Notes under the pieces: generated by a model | What the model was told of the DNA's origin: nothing | The model's database searches: none | Seen by the model: the letters and a program-made list of their open reading frames with translations, nothing else | Source of the DNA: Arctopsyche grandis | Lineage: Eukaryota > Arthropoda > Insecta > Trichoptera > Hydropsychidae | NCBI RefSeq assembly: GCF_051622035.1 | Contig: NC_135367.1 | Location: 12,126,501-12,190,500, forward strand | DNA length: 64,000 nt | Reading direction: 5' to 3' | In this document: piece after piece, positions 39,923 to 52,800 of the stretch | How the letters are laid out: each line of letters starts with the position of its first letter | How positions within the stretch are numbered: position 1 is the stretch's first letter | Program-made: the position numbers and the translations under genes

Positions 39923-40990
39923 GTGAGCCCCACCGATCGCTCGACACCCCGACACCCCGACACCCCGACACCCCGACACCCCGACATCCCCGCAAACTCC
40001 CATCCTCGTCCCTCGTCCCTCTTGCCCCGCCTCACCAGATTCAGTCGAATTAGTCAATAGACCAGTGAGTGCTCCCTGTGCTCGATTGTGCCCCTTCAGT
40101 GCTCCACATAAGTGTGTTCAAGTGCGCGATTGTTCCCAGTTAACCATTCGGTTGATGACGCGTCACTGGATCTTGTGATTTGTCGTGTTGTCAGTGATAT
40201 GACCTTTCAGATTATTCCTCGCTTTGTTCAGATTACAGTACAACTATCAGTACGTACGTGGGGTGAAAGTGGTGCTCGTTTATTATGACGGTCGACGGTC
40301 GAAACCTTGGATTGCATTGTGTTGTGTTGTCGGATTTGATTTGATCGGTCGTTGTACTTCCTGTGTGATCTATTGTATGAAGTATGAAGTCAGGGCTGTA
40401 ACTGAGCAAGCTCGACGTAATAGTATGGCCGAAACCATTACGGCTTTTTTCGTTGAACTGGTGAAAGTGTCGAACTGATTGGACCAATGTGTTAAGACGA
40501 GATGGACGAAAGTTGGACAAGTCAGATAGAAATGGGAATATTTTTTCAGTATTGTACATATAGTGGGAGGGTAATGATATTTGTATCTTTGTTCGGATAC
40601 AAAACGAGATTAATGCTGAGTAGAGTTGATATGGTTTTAGAGTCAATTTATAAAATTTGTTAGATTTTTAATTGCACTCTAGTATTATTGATAAAAAAAA
40701 AAAAAACACTTGGAAACGCTTTATAATATGTGATTATTATCGATCGTTATCATAGTGTTTTATCTTATATTCATTGCAACTCGATAGTGCTCTTGTTAAG
40801 GTCATTGGATAGAGAAGAATCTGGAAGTGAGTTCTTGAATTGAATTTTTCCCCTTGAACTTTTGTAAACCTTTCTATTCCAAGGCGAACGATTACATTTG
40901 ATAGTATTCTTTTTGTCTTAGTTTAGTTTTCGTTTGGTTTGAAATTAACACAAATTTAAATTAACCTTTTTTTTTTTCTTTGACAGAATC

Positions 40991-42879
40991 ATGGGAAAAG
41001 ACTACTACAAGATACTGGGAATACCCAGAAATGCTACAGACGATGACATCAAAAAAGCGTATAGAAAATTAGCCCTCAAATATCATCCAGATAAAAACAA
41101 GGCGCCTGGCGCCGAAGAAAGATTCAAAGAAGTCGCCGAGGCCTATGAAATTTTATCCAATAAGAAAAAGAGGGAAATCTATGATACCCAAGGAGAAGAA
41201 GGATTGAAGGGAGGCTTTGGTACTGGAAACTCCGGAGGTGCATCTGACTTTTCGTACACGTTCCACGGTGACCCACGTGCGACGTTTGCTCAATTTTTCG
41301 GTAGCAGCAGTCCTTTCCAAGCTTTCTTCAATCTTAATGGAGGCAACTCTGATAGGCTTTTTTCTGGTTTTGACGATGACATGGACGTCGACATGGATCC
41401 TTTCGCCTCTATGGGAATGGGCGCTGCTAGACCCGGTGGCGCTTTCAGATCGCATTCGTTCAATGTGCACGGTCTACAGAATCGTAAAGACAAATCACAA
41501 CAGGATCCACCGATCGAGCACGATCTGTACGTGACGTTGGATGATATAGTCAAGGGTTGTGTTAAAAAGATGAAGATATCGAGGCGAGTGGTGCAACCTG
41601 ATGGGTCGTCCAAGAAAGAGGACAAAGTTTTGACAATACACATCAAACCTGGCTGGAAATCTGGCACTAAGATTACATTCCAGAAAGAAGGGGACCAGGG
41701 AAGAAATAAAATACCCGCCGATATAGTCTTTATAATTAGAGATAAGCCACATCCACTGTTCAAAAGGGAAGGCAGTGACATCAGATACAGTGCTAAAGTT
41801 TCGCTCAAAGATGTAAGTATAGTATTTTAATATAACGTTTATTTAGTCAGTTAAAAAAAATGGAATAGGAAAATATCAAGTTTTCGATTGATTTCTTCAA
41901 ACAATTCAGAGATCGTGATTATTAGGAGTGATGTAAGGAAAAGAGGCAATAATCAATGTAGGATCAATGTTTTTTGTTTTAAAGAGTATACATAATCATA
42001 AGACGTAATCAAAAATAAAACTAGTAGCAATATAATGGTCGAATGCCAAAATCAAGGGTATAAAATCAGTAACGAAATTTTCTTATGCATTAGGCAAATA
42101 GATGAAACAAACTTAAGGTTTCAAATCTTTCCTCTTACAGGCAACAAGAAAGCAGTCAGTTACCTGTCGTTGCTTTAAATGAGTAGAAAGAAACCACCGA
42201 AGAAGTCGTCGTATTTAGCAAACCTAAAGTCACGCATCTATTCCTTACATAAAATCAAAGTTTTAATGGAATCGGCCGAAAATGTGTCTGAATCCATGTG
42301 GGTCAATGTCATAGTTCTATTTTTGCATTGTTTTGGTAGTGTGCGTGTGTTGGGCATATATTTAGCTAACATGCAAAGTGATAGTTTCTAGTAGGAACTC
42401 TCGGTGTGTGAGGTGTGCAGTTGTCCTTGTTATTTATGGTTTTGTCACGGGTGATAGAGCATATGGTCGGGCCTGTCCAAATAGGGATCTCTCCTCAGTC
42501 ATGATCTCTGTCATTTATTATAATATTCAATGTCGAATATGTAACGTATTCACGATCGTATCCATCTTCATTGTAGACGTATCAAATAATTTCTTTTTCT
42601 CAATTAACATCTGTCTATAATGTGATTGTGTTTTTGTTGTTGTAGGCTTTGTGTGGTACCATTCTCCAAGTGCCGACGATGACCGGTGAAAAGTTAGCAG
42701 TGAATTTAATGAGTGAAATCGTCAAGCCGAATACTGTGAAGAGGTTTAATGGTTACGGGCTGCCGTTCCCAAAGGAGCCGTCGAGAAAGGGCGACCTGCT
42801 TGTTGGATTCGAAATCAAGTTCCCCGATAGATTAAGTCAAAGTGCGAAAGAAATTCTCTCGGATACGTTACCTAATTGA
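40991..42879 (+). CDS. DnaJ-1: Heat-shock protein 40, type II DnaJ (DnaJ-1 / DNAJB1-like)
   Basis: Cytosolic/nuclear Hsp70 co-chaperone. Two coding exons, 40991-41812 and 42646-42879, joined in phase 0, giving 351 residues. The J domain spans about residues 1-70 with HPD at 32-34 ([11 protein letters not shown]). A Gly/Phe-rich region follows (about 70-150) with the [15 protein letters not shown] motif of the DnaJ-1 class, then the two C-terminal substrate-binding domains ([44 protein letters not shown]). There is no CxxCxGxG zinc domain, so it is type II. Upstream heat-shock elements and TATA box predict strong heat induction. AATAAA near 43084 is the likely poly(A) signal. A damaged inverted copy follows at 43430-43826. 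Confidence 0.94.
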
Positions 42880-43429
42880 TGCGATGTGTGATAAACGATC
42901 GGAATATAAATATTATATAATTGATGTATAATCGAGGGATGCGTGCTTATAAAGAGAAATATCTACGTTGATGATGTTATGTTGCGCGCATCCAGAGGTT
43001 GTTCTGATTAAAGTTTTGATAATGATGATAAATCTTCAAAGTATTTTGTACGTTTTAGTACAAAAAATATATTATATTATATATTAATAAATCTATATAT
43101 TTTCAACTTTTGTGATGAAGTGTGACTGTTTAAGTTTTTTTTTATTATTATTGTAATCAATTTGCTGTTGTATATATTCGAAACATACATAGACAATACG
43201 TTTGTGTTGGGATCTGAGTTCTTTTTTTTATTTGTACTGTAAAGATATTAGTGCTGAAAGAATTATCTAGAAACAGACTCAAAGCGAATTAGCTTTAGAA
43301 TTCATCGGTCTTTTTGTCGACTTGTGAACGCTTTTGCATAATAGATCGAGATGAGATTGAGAAGTTCCGAGATGAGTGTGTTTGAAGAAAGCTTGGAAGA
43401 AGAAAGAAAGTATTTTATTTCTAACTGAC

Positions 43430-43826
43430 TAAATAAACGTTATATTAAAATACTATACTTACATATTTGAGTGAAACTTTAGTACTCTATGTGATGTCAC
43501 TGCCTTCCCTTTTGAACAGTGGATGTGGCTTATCTCTAATTAGAAGACAATATCGGCGAGTATTTAATTTCTTCCCTGATCCCTTTCACAGAAAGAAAGG
43601 GATCAGGGAATATTTTGATGTGACTTTGTCCCATCAGGTTGCACTACTCGCCTCAAAGTTTTAACGCAACCCTTGCCTCCCTTCAATCCTTCTTGGGTAT
43701 CATAGATCTCCCTCTTTTTCTTATTCAATAAAATTTCATAAGCCTCAGCGACTTCTTTGAACCTTTTCTCGGCGCCAGGCGTTTTTCTTTTATCTGGATG
43801 ATATTTGAGGGCTAATTTCCTATACG
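43430..43826 (-). pseudogene. Inverted, rearranged partial copy of DnaJ-1
   Basis: The minus strand reproduces pieces of DnaJ-1 in order. A J-domain and Gly/Phe part (matching 41055-41218) comes first, then short pieces of the C-terminal domain, then 41695-41812 continuing across the splice donor into about 40 bp of intron. Because intron sequence is included, this is a DNA-level duplication, not a retrocopy. Coding parts look roughly 90-95 percent identical. There are internal deletions (for example 6 bp in the GEEG codons), and CAGAAAGAAAGGGATCAGGG is re-inverted to make a local palindrome at 43574-43608. No intact frame. Confidence 0.88.
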
Positions 43827-44899
43827 TTAAAAAATAAAGATCGGAAGTGTATTTGCATGTAGATGATATACGAAAGTTACTTTTGAATTTGCTTATGACT
43901 TTAATTTCTTTTACAACATATTTTATTTTGTGCCACCAAGCTTTTCCAAAGTCTGAAATCGTCTGGTTGGAAGTTTGTGGTTTTTTATTTTATTTATTTA
44001 AAACATTATTTTTTTATTACCACTGTTGCACAATTGACGTGAGATAATATTTTTAATGTATATATGCTAGTATTTTAATTAAAACATTTTTATTTATACG
44101 GTGTTTCTTTACTTTCTCCTATTCATACTTACGTTTCATGTGATCCTTCACTACCCTGGATAACATTAACATACATATCAGATATTACCATAATTGGCTG
44201 GTCCATTTTATAATAATATGGCCAATTGTGCTCTGTCGTGTCTGTTTTAAGACTAGATTTTTTTCTCCCAAAACGATACTAGCTTTTGATTTGAATCAAA
44301 CATTTCAGAATGCAGTGTTTACTTCTTGATTGAATTTAGGTCAGACGCCAGTGAAATTAACCTTCAATACTATTTTTATATTGAAGTTCAAATAATTATT
44401 TTTTTAAACTTGACGTTGAATTATTTCTTGGGAATCGCTTGTCAGGTCAAGGGAAAGTAACGACCAAGTCTCAAGGTTTTTAGATATTTATTTTTATTTT
44501 ATTTATATAGTAGGTGATGAATATACGTACATAGGTAGACTATAAATACGTTTAAATAATCATAATTGCTTATTTACACTGTTTTGAATATAAAAAGCAT
44601 TCAAAAAATCAACATTCAATATTGATAGGTTGGAGAAATTTCATTTTTTAATACAAAATTAGCAATGTCTGGGTTACGCCATTTTTATATTGGCGTATGT
44701 ACACATTTACATAGTTATAAGCTTGCATCAATCTGGATTAGCGAGTGTCTATGTTACATCACGTGTACTGACAATTTAAACGAGCCATTATTATAATACA
44801 CATACATAGATTACATCATCTTCTCTAATGGATCTGTTGCATATGCATAAACATTGCGTTACCCATTGTAAAATTGCTAAAATTTCGCATCGTGTCGGC

Positions 44900-45310
44900 T
44901 GTTATCCTTGTTGAAAGTGGAGTGGAGGTGATTGTCACCGCTTGTTGTTGCATAATTTGTTATGTCGATAGCCCTTAGGAGTGTTGGTGACCTTCGAGGA
45001 GTCTGGTCTCCCGGAAATAGACTCTGGCATCAGGTCAAATGGAACCCGCCGCGCTTCTTCCCCATCTCGATTAGCAAGTTTCCTCGGCTGCAGCGTGCAA
45101 TGATGGTTTCCGTCGGTTGTTGATGCAGCATCAGTAATGATGGCTGGTGTCGGAGATTATGCGTGGGAGCCGCCGCCCCCTATATATAGCGGCTGCGCCC
45201 CGCCATTACTATTTTTGGAGTTGACGGCTGCCCGTCTGTTGGCTCGACCACGTGGGTGTGGACTCCCGCCATCGTTGCACACAACCCTTCACTTCTCTAT
45301 TGGCAGAAGC
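44900..45310 (+). other. GC-rich patch with TATA box, solo LTR or promoter
   Basis: About 400 bp clearly richer in G+C than its surroundings, with CCTATATATAGCGGC near 45179-45193 and several CTCGA/CGTGG motifs. It could be a solo LTR (a TGTTG start lies near 44909) or a promoter for the ORF at 48.4 kb. I could not find matching end repeats or a target duplication. Confidence 0.3.
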
Positions 45311-45550
45311 AAGTTGTAGTATGGTTATCAAAGTTTGACCAGTTCCCACTTAAGGCATTGGCAAAAGAAAGATCCAAGAAAAGAGATTTTCTTATCAAGA
45401 ATAAAAAAATTACATACGATTTTTAATATTAACTCTGCACTCGAATGCCGCCATAGCCAGAGAAATGTTATATTAACACATTCAGTCCGGCGCATGATTT
45501 CATACATTTGCCCATGTGGCGACACTGTCACGCGTATCGGCACCCAATTA

Positions 45551-45747
45551 AGGTCTGTTCATACCTATCCAGCACGACCTGAATCCTGCAAGTACGGACA
45601 GTATTCTTTAGTACATTCTATATGGACGCGCATGAATGCGTAAATGCGCATGCGCTAATGGAGTATGAATACGTCCATATAATGTACCAAAGAATACTAT
45701 CCGCTCTTGCAGGATACGGGTCGTGCTGGATAGGTATGAACAGACCT
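45551..45747. mobile_element. MITE with about 80-bp inverted repeats and TTA duplication, copy A
   Basis: AGGTCTGTTCATACCTATCC at the left end is exactly inverted at the right end, and the arms continue through CAGCACGACC and AGTATTCTTTAGTAC. TTA flanks both sides (45548-45550, 45748-45750). A 3-bp TTA duplication is typical of PIF/Harbinger elements. Non-coding, 197 bp. Confidence 0.75.
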
Positions 45748-46292
45748 TTACGCGTGACGGCATTAAATCACTTTATATAATGAGTTGTCCCTAAATCTTT
45801 AGAATTTTATAGGAATTTTAGTGTTGGGGTGCTCAATGAAGTGGAACCGTAAAATTATAGTCTGCTATAGCACTATCCGCGTGGCCACCGGTGGTACACG
45901 CCGGGTTGAACGTGTTAATAGAAGTGGCTTTAGGCGTCATATTGTTGTCAAGGGACGATTGTCCACAGACAATCCTAAATAATTTTAGCATCAGCCGTAT
46001 TTGATGATTGGTGCTCGACGTATGTCCGATAAAAACTTCTCTGTTTGTTTATATTACTCGAAAGATGGGCAAGCATCAGTAAAAATTGTACAATGCATTC
46101 AAAAACACAATAAACAACATGGGGTACATTTTTATTATAAGTAAATTGATCCGATTGTATTCCGTGCGTTGTAGGGTATTTATAGAGACGTGCCGCGTAA
46201 TATTGACAACAATTATTTATTCATAAGGGCCCTTCTATTAATATTATTACATTTCTCTGGCCATATCAGCGGCATTGAGGTTTGTCGTATTA

Positions 46293-46671
46293 AGGTCTGA
46301 CCGCACTATGCGTCAAACGAACGATCCGACACTTCACAACAGTGTGCGACAATATTAGGTAAACAGCACTTGAACGACAGCGATGCGACAAACCAAAAGA
46401 TTATGGCTGCATGTTATTTCAAAGTCACGATATGAAGAAGGAGAATAATTGTCGCAAGGCAACCCCCACTCAACGACATTTGCATCACGTCGCGAATGAC
46501 ACCTTGCGTCAAAGTTGGTCGGAAAGTCAACTTTGACGCACGGTGTCGTTCTACGTCATGCGACTGTCGCGCAGTGCGTTATGTCTCGTACAATTTCATA
46601 TAAACTATATTTGGTAGCGTACTGTTGTGAAGTGTCGGATCGTTCGGTTGTCGCATAGTGCGGTCAGACCT
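46293..46671. mobile_element. MITE with about 52-bp inverted repeats and TTA duplication, copy B
   Basis: Ends AGGTCTGACCGCACTATGCG and its near-exact complement, with CGATCCGACACTTCACAACA also inverted. TTA flanks at 46290-46292 and 46672-46674. It shares the AGGTCTG tip and target type with the element at 45551, so both were probably moved by the same transposase family. 379 bp, non-coding. Confidence 0.75.
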
Positions 46672-48491
46672 TTACTCGAATGCCGCTTCGAGCATATTAC
46701 GTTAGAGTCATTTATACTTTTATCGGTTACTCTAAATCTTTGAATTTCCATTATATATTGATAACAAATATAATTTTAGCATGAATGCATAGTAATAAGT
46801 TGATAATTCGTATAGATATAAAACGTGTCGTCACTGAAGTGCAATGTTGCAACATTTTACGGGTCATAAAATTTAAAATTTGAGTCCATGCCACTTGCCA
46901 TCAATACAGTGTTACAGGCATTAGGTTATTTGTTTTGTGTTTCGAATGCTCTACTGGCAAGAAATTGTCATTATTTCAAGCAAACATAACTTTTCAAATT
47001 ATGGGTGTTCATTGGAAGTATTTTCTACATTGATTAATTATTATAAAAAAATATTTTTATGGCTATACTATTAACCATTTGTGTGTTTTCGTCAATAAAA
47101 TTAAAAGTAAAAATATATATTTTTTTATTTTTACTTAAAAATACTCAAAAACGTTTTGAGTTTACGGTATTAAAAGATAATGCTCATTACTAAGATCGGC
47201 ACACAGAGTGCTTTTGCCCCAAAAATTGGGTTCACTATTGTCAATTTCTATTGTCAACCTTTTTTTTTGCTCTAGCTTTGTAGGACAATAGTAATCAACC
47301 CTATTTCTTGGGTAATGGAAACGCCACCGCCGAAGACTACTTATTATATTCTTAGAGAATTTAGTCAGTAAAACTGGAGACTGAATGTCACCAAACTGAA
47401 TGTCTAGGCGAAATTGATAAAATTTTATTGTTGACAACCCTAAATTGTAAAACGTGGTTCTGATTTAAATTTATGTATCTCCATAGTTCCTCCTAGGCAG
47501 TCAAATTATCTGAGGAAGATGTCTCAATGATCCCTCTTGGTTACTTTCGACTTGTCGTATATGCATTGTGTGAATAATGCTGTCCTCGTCCACTACGAAC
47601 AATTCGAATTCACTATGGTCTTTTTCTTATTTATTGCAGTGATGCAAAAGCTAGTGTGCGAAATTTTATTGGTTTCAAAATAAAGTATATTAACACAGCT
47701 GTTGTGTAGATGTTAATATATATGTACATATATCGAGTACTCACTCGCACTATGGCTAGAAAACTGAAATTTATGTTATGCATATGTTTGTAGTAGCCAG
47801 GATGAATTACAAAGAATCAGTTGATATTCAATAAACTGACATTTTTGACGTAAAATGGTTTAATAAGAATATACGTACATATGGTAAAGAAAAGGAGCTA
47901 CAATCCAGTCCAAAAAATTATATTTGTATATTTTTTATACGAAGTTTTGAATTTGGATCTACATAGTTTTTACACATTTTTAGAAGATTATGTTTCATTT
48001 TTTGTAGCCATTACTTTTCGTGTATATTTATTGTTTGTCATTAATATTCAGATTTACGATAGTTTCTAAAAATCCCATTAGTTTCGTGAGATAATTTGAG
48101 TATTATGTATAAATTCATGTCTGTGGGTAGCTCATTTTTCAAAACAAACAGAAACGTATTGTGAAAGGGAAAAGTATTGAAAGTTATTATTCATAGAATG
48201 ATGAATGATCAGAAGAAATAAACAACTATTTTGTTTGAGTTATTAATTACTTGGGAATGTTTAAAATCGTAATACCTACGTAATCTAATCTTAGACAAAG
48301 ATTTAACGAGTTTTGATAAGCTACGTCTCATACGGAACATGACATTCCATGTACTGAACCGGTTGACAGTGATAAACCGGCATTTCAAGTTGATGCGCAT
48401 AAATAATTGCTTTCATTGATTGAATTGTGCCGTTTTTTTCCTATGTACATACTTTGGATTTTTTACACATAAATTGCAACTTGTCGACCAT

Positions 48492-48806
48492 ATGCTGTAT
48501 TTTTTTCTTTCGCTCTATTCGAAAGGGGAATCGATTTTAAGAGCTTATATGACTATAGGTTTAGTGATTGTTTCGACGGTGTATCTGGGGGCGTTAGTGT
48601 CGACCGTCGCTATTTTAAATTGGACGCGATCCTCGGCCTTCGGATATCGGTCGGTTGCTGAATATATGTATATTTTTTTTGCTTTTGGCGCGTATGAAAT
48701 TAAATTGGCGTGGGACGATGGGAAGCACCATAAAGTGAAAACTGTGGAGGACTTTATGGAGCACCTCGACCGCGAGGTCATGGCGTTCGCGTGGCCCACG
48801 TTTTGA
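48492..48806 (+). CDS. Orphan membrane-protein ORF or last exon, unrecognised
   Basis: In-frame from the first ATG (48492) it runs 104 residues. I do not recognise it. It has one or two hydrophobic segments (MTIGLVIVSTVYLGALVSTV is the clearest) and then an amphipathic, charged C-terminus (KLAWDDGKHHKVKTVEDF, HLDREVMAFAWPTF). The last 200 bp are GC-richer than their surroundings, with third-position G/C, which supports coding. A pyrimidine tract followed by TTCGAAAG at about 48522-48529 may be an acceptor, so this could be the terminal exon of a longer gene. AATAAA near 48909 follows. It is convergent with the peroxidase gene. Confidence 0.5.
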   Translation: MLYFFLSLYSKGESILRAYMTIGLVIVSTVYLGALVSTVAILNWTRSSAFGYRSVAEYMYIFFAFGAYEIKLAWDDGKHHKVKTVEDFMEHLDREVMAFAWPTF

Positions 48807-49056
48807 GCGAGGACCGTGAAACGTCAACGGAATCTTCGCACAAGAATATACGTAGGTACTTTTGCATACACAAATTAATTGGGACACGCGAAGAATAGTA
48901 TTTTGCATATAAATAAACTAAAAAATCACGCCTTGATCTAAAAAGAGAATTGTAATACGCATCCATGATATGTTTTCGAATGATATTATATATGTAGGTC
49001 AAATTAAATTATTTGAAGGGTGTAAAAATATATGTTATGGTCACAAATGACTTAAT

Positions 49057-49234
49057 GGCTACGTCCACATTACCGATATCTACACCCGATACACCCGATA
49101 TTTAGGAATTTTTCCATATCCAGTTCCCATATTGCAACCTGTGGTTGCTATTTAGGAACTGGTTATGGAAAAAATCCTAAATATCCTAAATATCGGGTGT
49201 ATCGGGTGTAGATATCGGTAGTATGGACGTAGCC
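49057..49234. mobile_element. Hairpin MITE with GGCTACGTCC ends
   Basis: GGCTACGTCCACATTACCGA at the left and its near-complement at the right; the arms of about 75 bp also pair through ATCTACACCCGATACACCCG. AAT occurs on both sides (49054-49056, 49235-49237), so a 3-bp duplication is likely. 178 bp, non-coding, between two convergent genes. Confidence 0.65.
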
Positions 49235-49897
49235 AATGTGTTTGTACGAATTATAAACGCAGTTGACAACACGTCACTATTTTTTTCTATTCGTAATTGC
49301 ACGGAAATATGCACATTTTTGGTATTGACGTGTTTTCATGCGTTGCTAAATGAACTGTTGTTCAGAATATTTAAAATGGCAGGCAAATGAAAAGTAATGT
49401 GATTTTAAAAGAGCAATGAACGGCCATAAACAAAATGTTATTTAAATGATCCGTAATATCAACTGTTTTTTTCCGTAGAGCATTTTTATTCGTCGTGACG
49501 CTGTATTGCGATTAGATGCCAATTTTTTTGTTTGTGTCTATTAATAATTGCATTTTTTGAGACCGGTGGTATAAATAAAATAATTTTTGCTCATGTTGAA
49601 AAAAAAGCGTACTTTTAGACTACAATTAGGGGTTGGTGCCAATACTAGAATGTTCTGATCATTGTGATTTTTCTTTTAATCGGATTCAATTTTAAAAGTT
49701 GCTTGAATTTTTTTTCAGGCAGGTTGGAATATCAGACCAAAAGTTATAAAATATTAGAAAAAAAAATCATTTCGTTGTTGTTATCTAATCGAAGATAGTT
49801 TATTGTATCAAAAAAATAATAACATATTTAAACCATTGAAAGATGCTTTTTATTCGAGTATTTTATTACAAAACGTGTGAATTGAGATATGTTTTGA

Positions 49898-52800
49898 TTA
49901 TGATTTTTCTTGGTTCATTGTATTGTTTATTGATGGCTTAAAAATAGTTACCAAAGTCCCTAAACCAGATGACAGTCCAATTTTAACTAATGGTTTTACC
50001 ACCCAGTGACCTAGGTCGGGTTCGGGAATCGTTGAACATTTTATCAGTGGATTGTCACTTCCTACGCTCCTCATCACGTACAGTTGCACATCCTCCAGAG
50101 CGTCTCCATTGCGACAAATTATGCCTGCGAGGGTGGTCTTCCGGATCTCGTTTAGTTGCTCTGAAAAAATATTGAATTTTTAATAATAGAAGAGTGGGTG
50201 CTGGTGTTTGGAAACCAGATTAAAAAAAGTCAAGGTTTTTAACGTTCATTGTTTATTGGCTTACTTTTTGTGAACGCTTGCGGTTTTTCTGAGGTCTCGT
50301 ACCAAAATCTATCACCCCTCTTCAATCTAGTAAATTGATCCACAAGTAAACAAGTAATAGTAGGACCCAGAACCCTACCTTGGATGGGTATTTCGCTAAG
50401 CGCAGCTGTATACAGATCAACGTCATCGATACTCCTAGAATTGTAAGAATACATTTGAATAAAAGTTCAACGGTCTGATGTAGTGAAATTAGCAGTTCGA
50501 GAAGTTCAAAGTACAGGACTAGTTATAACATTTCCCACATTCGCCACCTACTCATATTGACTGAAACATATACAATGCTTCGGCGTAGTAGCTGAAAGTC
50601 GGCGTAAAACTGTTCCGGCCCTGATCAGAGGTCAAATTCGGTCATCGAAAATACGGTCTAAAATTATCAAAGACCATTCTGCCTACACGAGAAGGAAATG
50701 TTTTTGCCAAAATATGTCCACAATCAATTCTCGTTCCCGAAATAAGATTGGCCCATTCAATAAGACAGACGTGTTGCTCTTGAACTTGAAAATATTCTAA
50801 AATTTACTTGTAAATTGAGGAGATTCTGTACAGCGACGCTGGGTCTATGACACCGTTGAGGTCTTCGAAGCTGGTTGGCCTTTGGAAGCCACAGTATTCC
50901 CGCCATGCTGGGTATGAGGGCAAACCGTGATCTCGGCCCCGCTGGATATTCAAGGAGACCAGGTCCAGACCGCATGGAGACACTTTCTTCTCTGAAGTGG
51001 TCAGGTTATCCCGCTTGAACAGGTGGCTCGTTAACTAAAACGCAAATAAATGGTTATTCCTAAAGTTTCATATTAAATGACCCATATTTTCTAAAAACGT
51101 TGAACTCTTGTTCCCAGAACGTGAATGATATACATACATATGTATGTATGTAAAGTGGTTACATCTGAGCGTAACTTATGCCACTTTTTTCGTTACGAGA
51201 CGCCCAGTGTGTGCTATAAAAAAGCGTTACGACACGTAGATCAGTAAGAATAATTCAGCTCACGATTTTTATAATCTATGTACTTTCACAATGAAACTAT
51301 TTTATATCTTGTTTAAATATTTGTTTTATTTATAAAAAATAAATAGCACTAAAACACTTAACACCAAAGAAGTTGCAAAATTAAATCCAAAATAATAAAC
51401 AGTGAAAGATCCAGCAGCAGATAGGGTTTAAGAGTTTAAGGAAGTTACAAAACAAGACCCAATATCGAAAGTAGTGGAATGTCATTAGGAGGTTTAAATA
51501 TTTTATTTTTAAATGAACTGACAAAAAAAATGTAAATATTGAATGAAGAAAATACGAGTAACAATGATAGGTACCCAAGTATAATAGTACATATTGAAAA
51601 TGCAGATTAACAAGATTTTAAACATTTTATTGTTTCAAATACAATAGATTAGCAAACTTTTAGCTTCGTGGCCGTCTACTAGAGTCAATGAACATTGCCA
51701 ATTTACAAAAATCAGCAGCAGATCTGGCTATTACGTATGCAAAATATATGTATTTATGTCACTCAAAAAACTCAAAATCATTATGATAGTCAAACTTATC
51801 TCTATTAGACTGGGAGTTTGGTGACCTTTGCAATAGTTGGTTTTGAGTACCGCTGCTAGATTAATTCATCTATTTTTACATACCTCTTATACAGTTCACA
51901 TGGTTTTCGTGTAAGTGGTAATTTTTTATATCTCTTATTAAGACTTATTTATTTACTACAACTTTGTGCAAATACATCGGCAACGACACGCGTCATTCAG
52001 TTGTACTACATCTGTTTTTACTTCGTTTTCGGATAATTTGCCATTGGCAAGTGACCAATGAATGTATGTAGATAGCGAACTTCTCCGAGCGTGGAAACTC
52101 ATTCAGATCTATTGCGACTTACTTCACACAAACAGAGTGTCCAGTTTATCATCACGGTTCTTAATTTTTTACAAATTTCAATTTTTTCTTTACCCGAAGA
52201 ATGATTCTATTTCGGAACCTCGCCGTGCTATTAATGCATATGTTCAGCGTGAACGTTTTAAAAATAATATAATATCTGCACCTCTATTTAAATTCCAGTC
52301 TGGAATCGAATCAACGCATCTACAACTACATACATATGTATGTATGTATGTATATATCAACTTCTATTGAATAGTCTGAACTATTATTAATTTGAAATGA
52401 TAGTATAATACAAACCTCTGGTGTAAAATATGCATCAACCCTTTGCATGTCCGTCTGCATGGCACCTTTGATAGCGTTGTCCAATCCCCCTTGGTTGTAA
52501 AGAGAGTACGGGTTGAACAACATCTTGTGAAGATGTACGTACTCCGGCATGTTAGATTGGCTGTTTGCCACCTTCATCAGCGTCTAGGAATAAAGTGTGT
52601 TCACAATTTCAAAAAACAAAATCAATATTTTCAAGCTTCATCCGTAACGGCGAGCTTTACTTCTATCTTATACTCTTACACAAAGTACGACAGGCGTGGT
52701 TCAAAATAAATCACACAAACATCGATCGTATCGCAAATTCAGCTTAAGTTTCTCAAAACAAAAATTTTCAAAAGGGTCATATGTAGCGCTAAAACGGGTC

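Larger units (their letters stand above)
43827..48419. other. Long spacer with GC-rich patch and MITEs
   Basis: No confident gene. It contains a GC-rich patch (44900-45310) and two TTA-flanked MITEs, listed separately. The rest is AT-rich. A 91-codon minus-strand frame at 47162-47437 has no recognisable motif. Confidence 0.4.

Noticed and set aside
40233-40646. 137-codon minus-strand frame opposite the DnaJ-1 5' UTR intron
   Set aside because: Antisense to an intron of a solid gene, no motif, and no conserved context.
41153-41808. Long frames antisense or out of frame to DnaJ-1
   Set aside because: Shadows of the coding exon.
47162-47437. 91-codon minus-strand frame
   Set aside because: No family resemblance, no flanking splice or regulatory signals; kept only as spacer.
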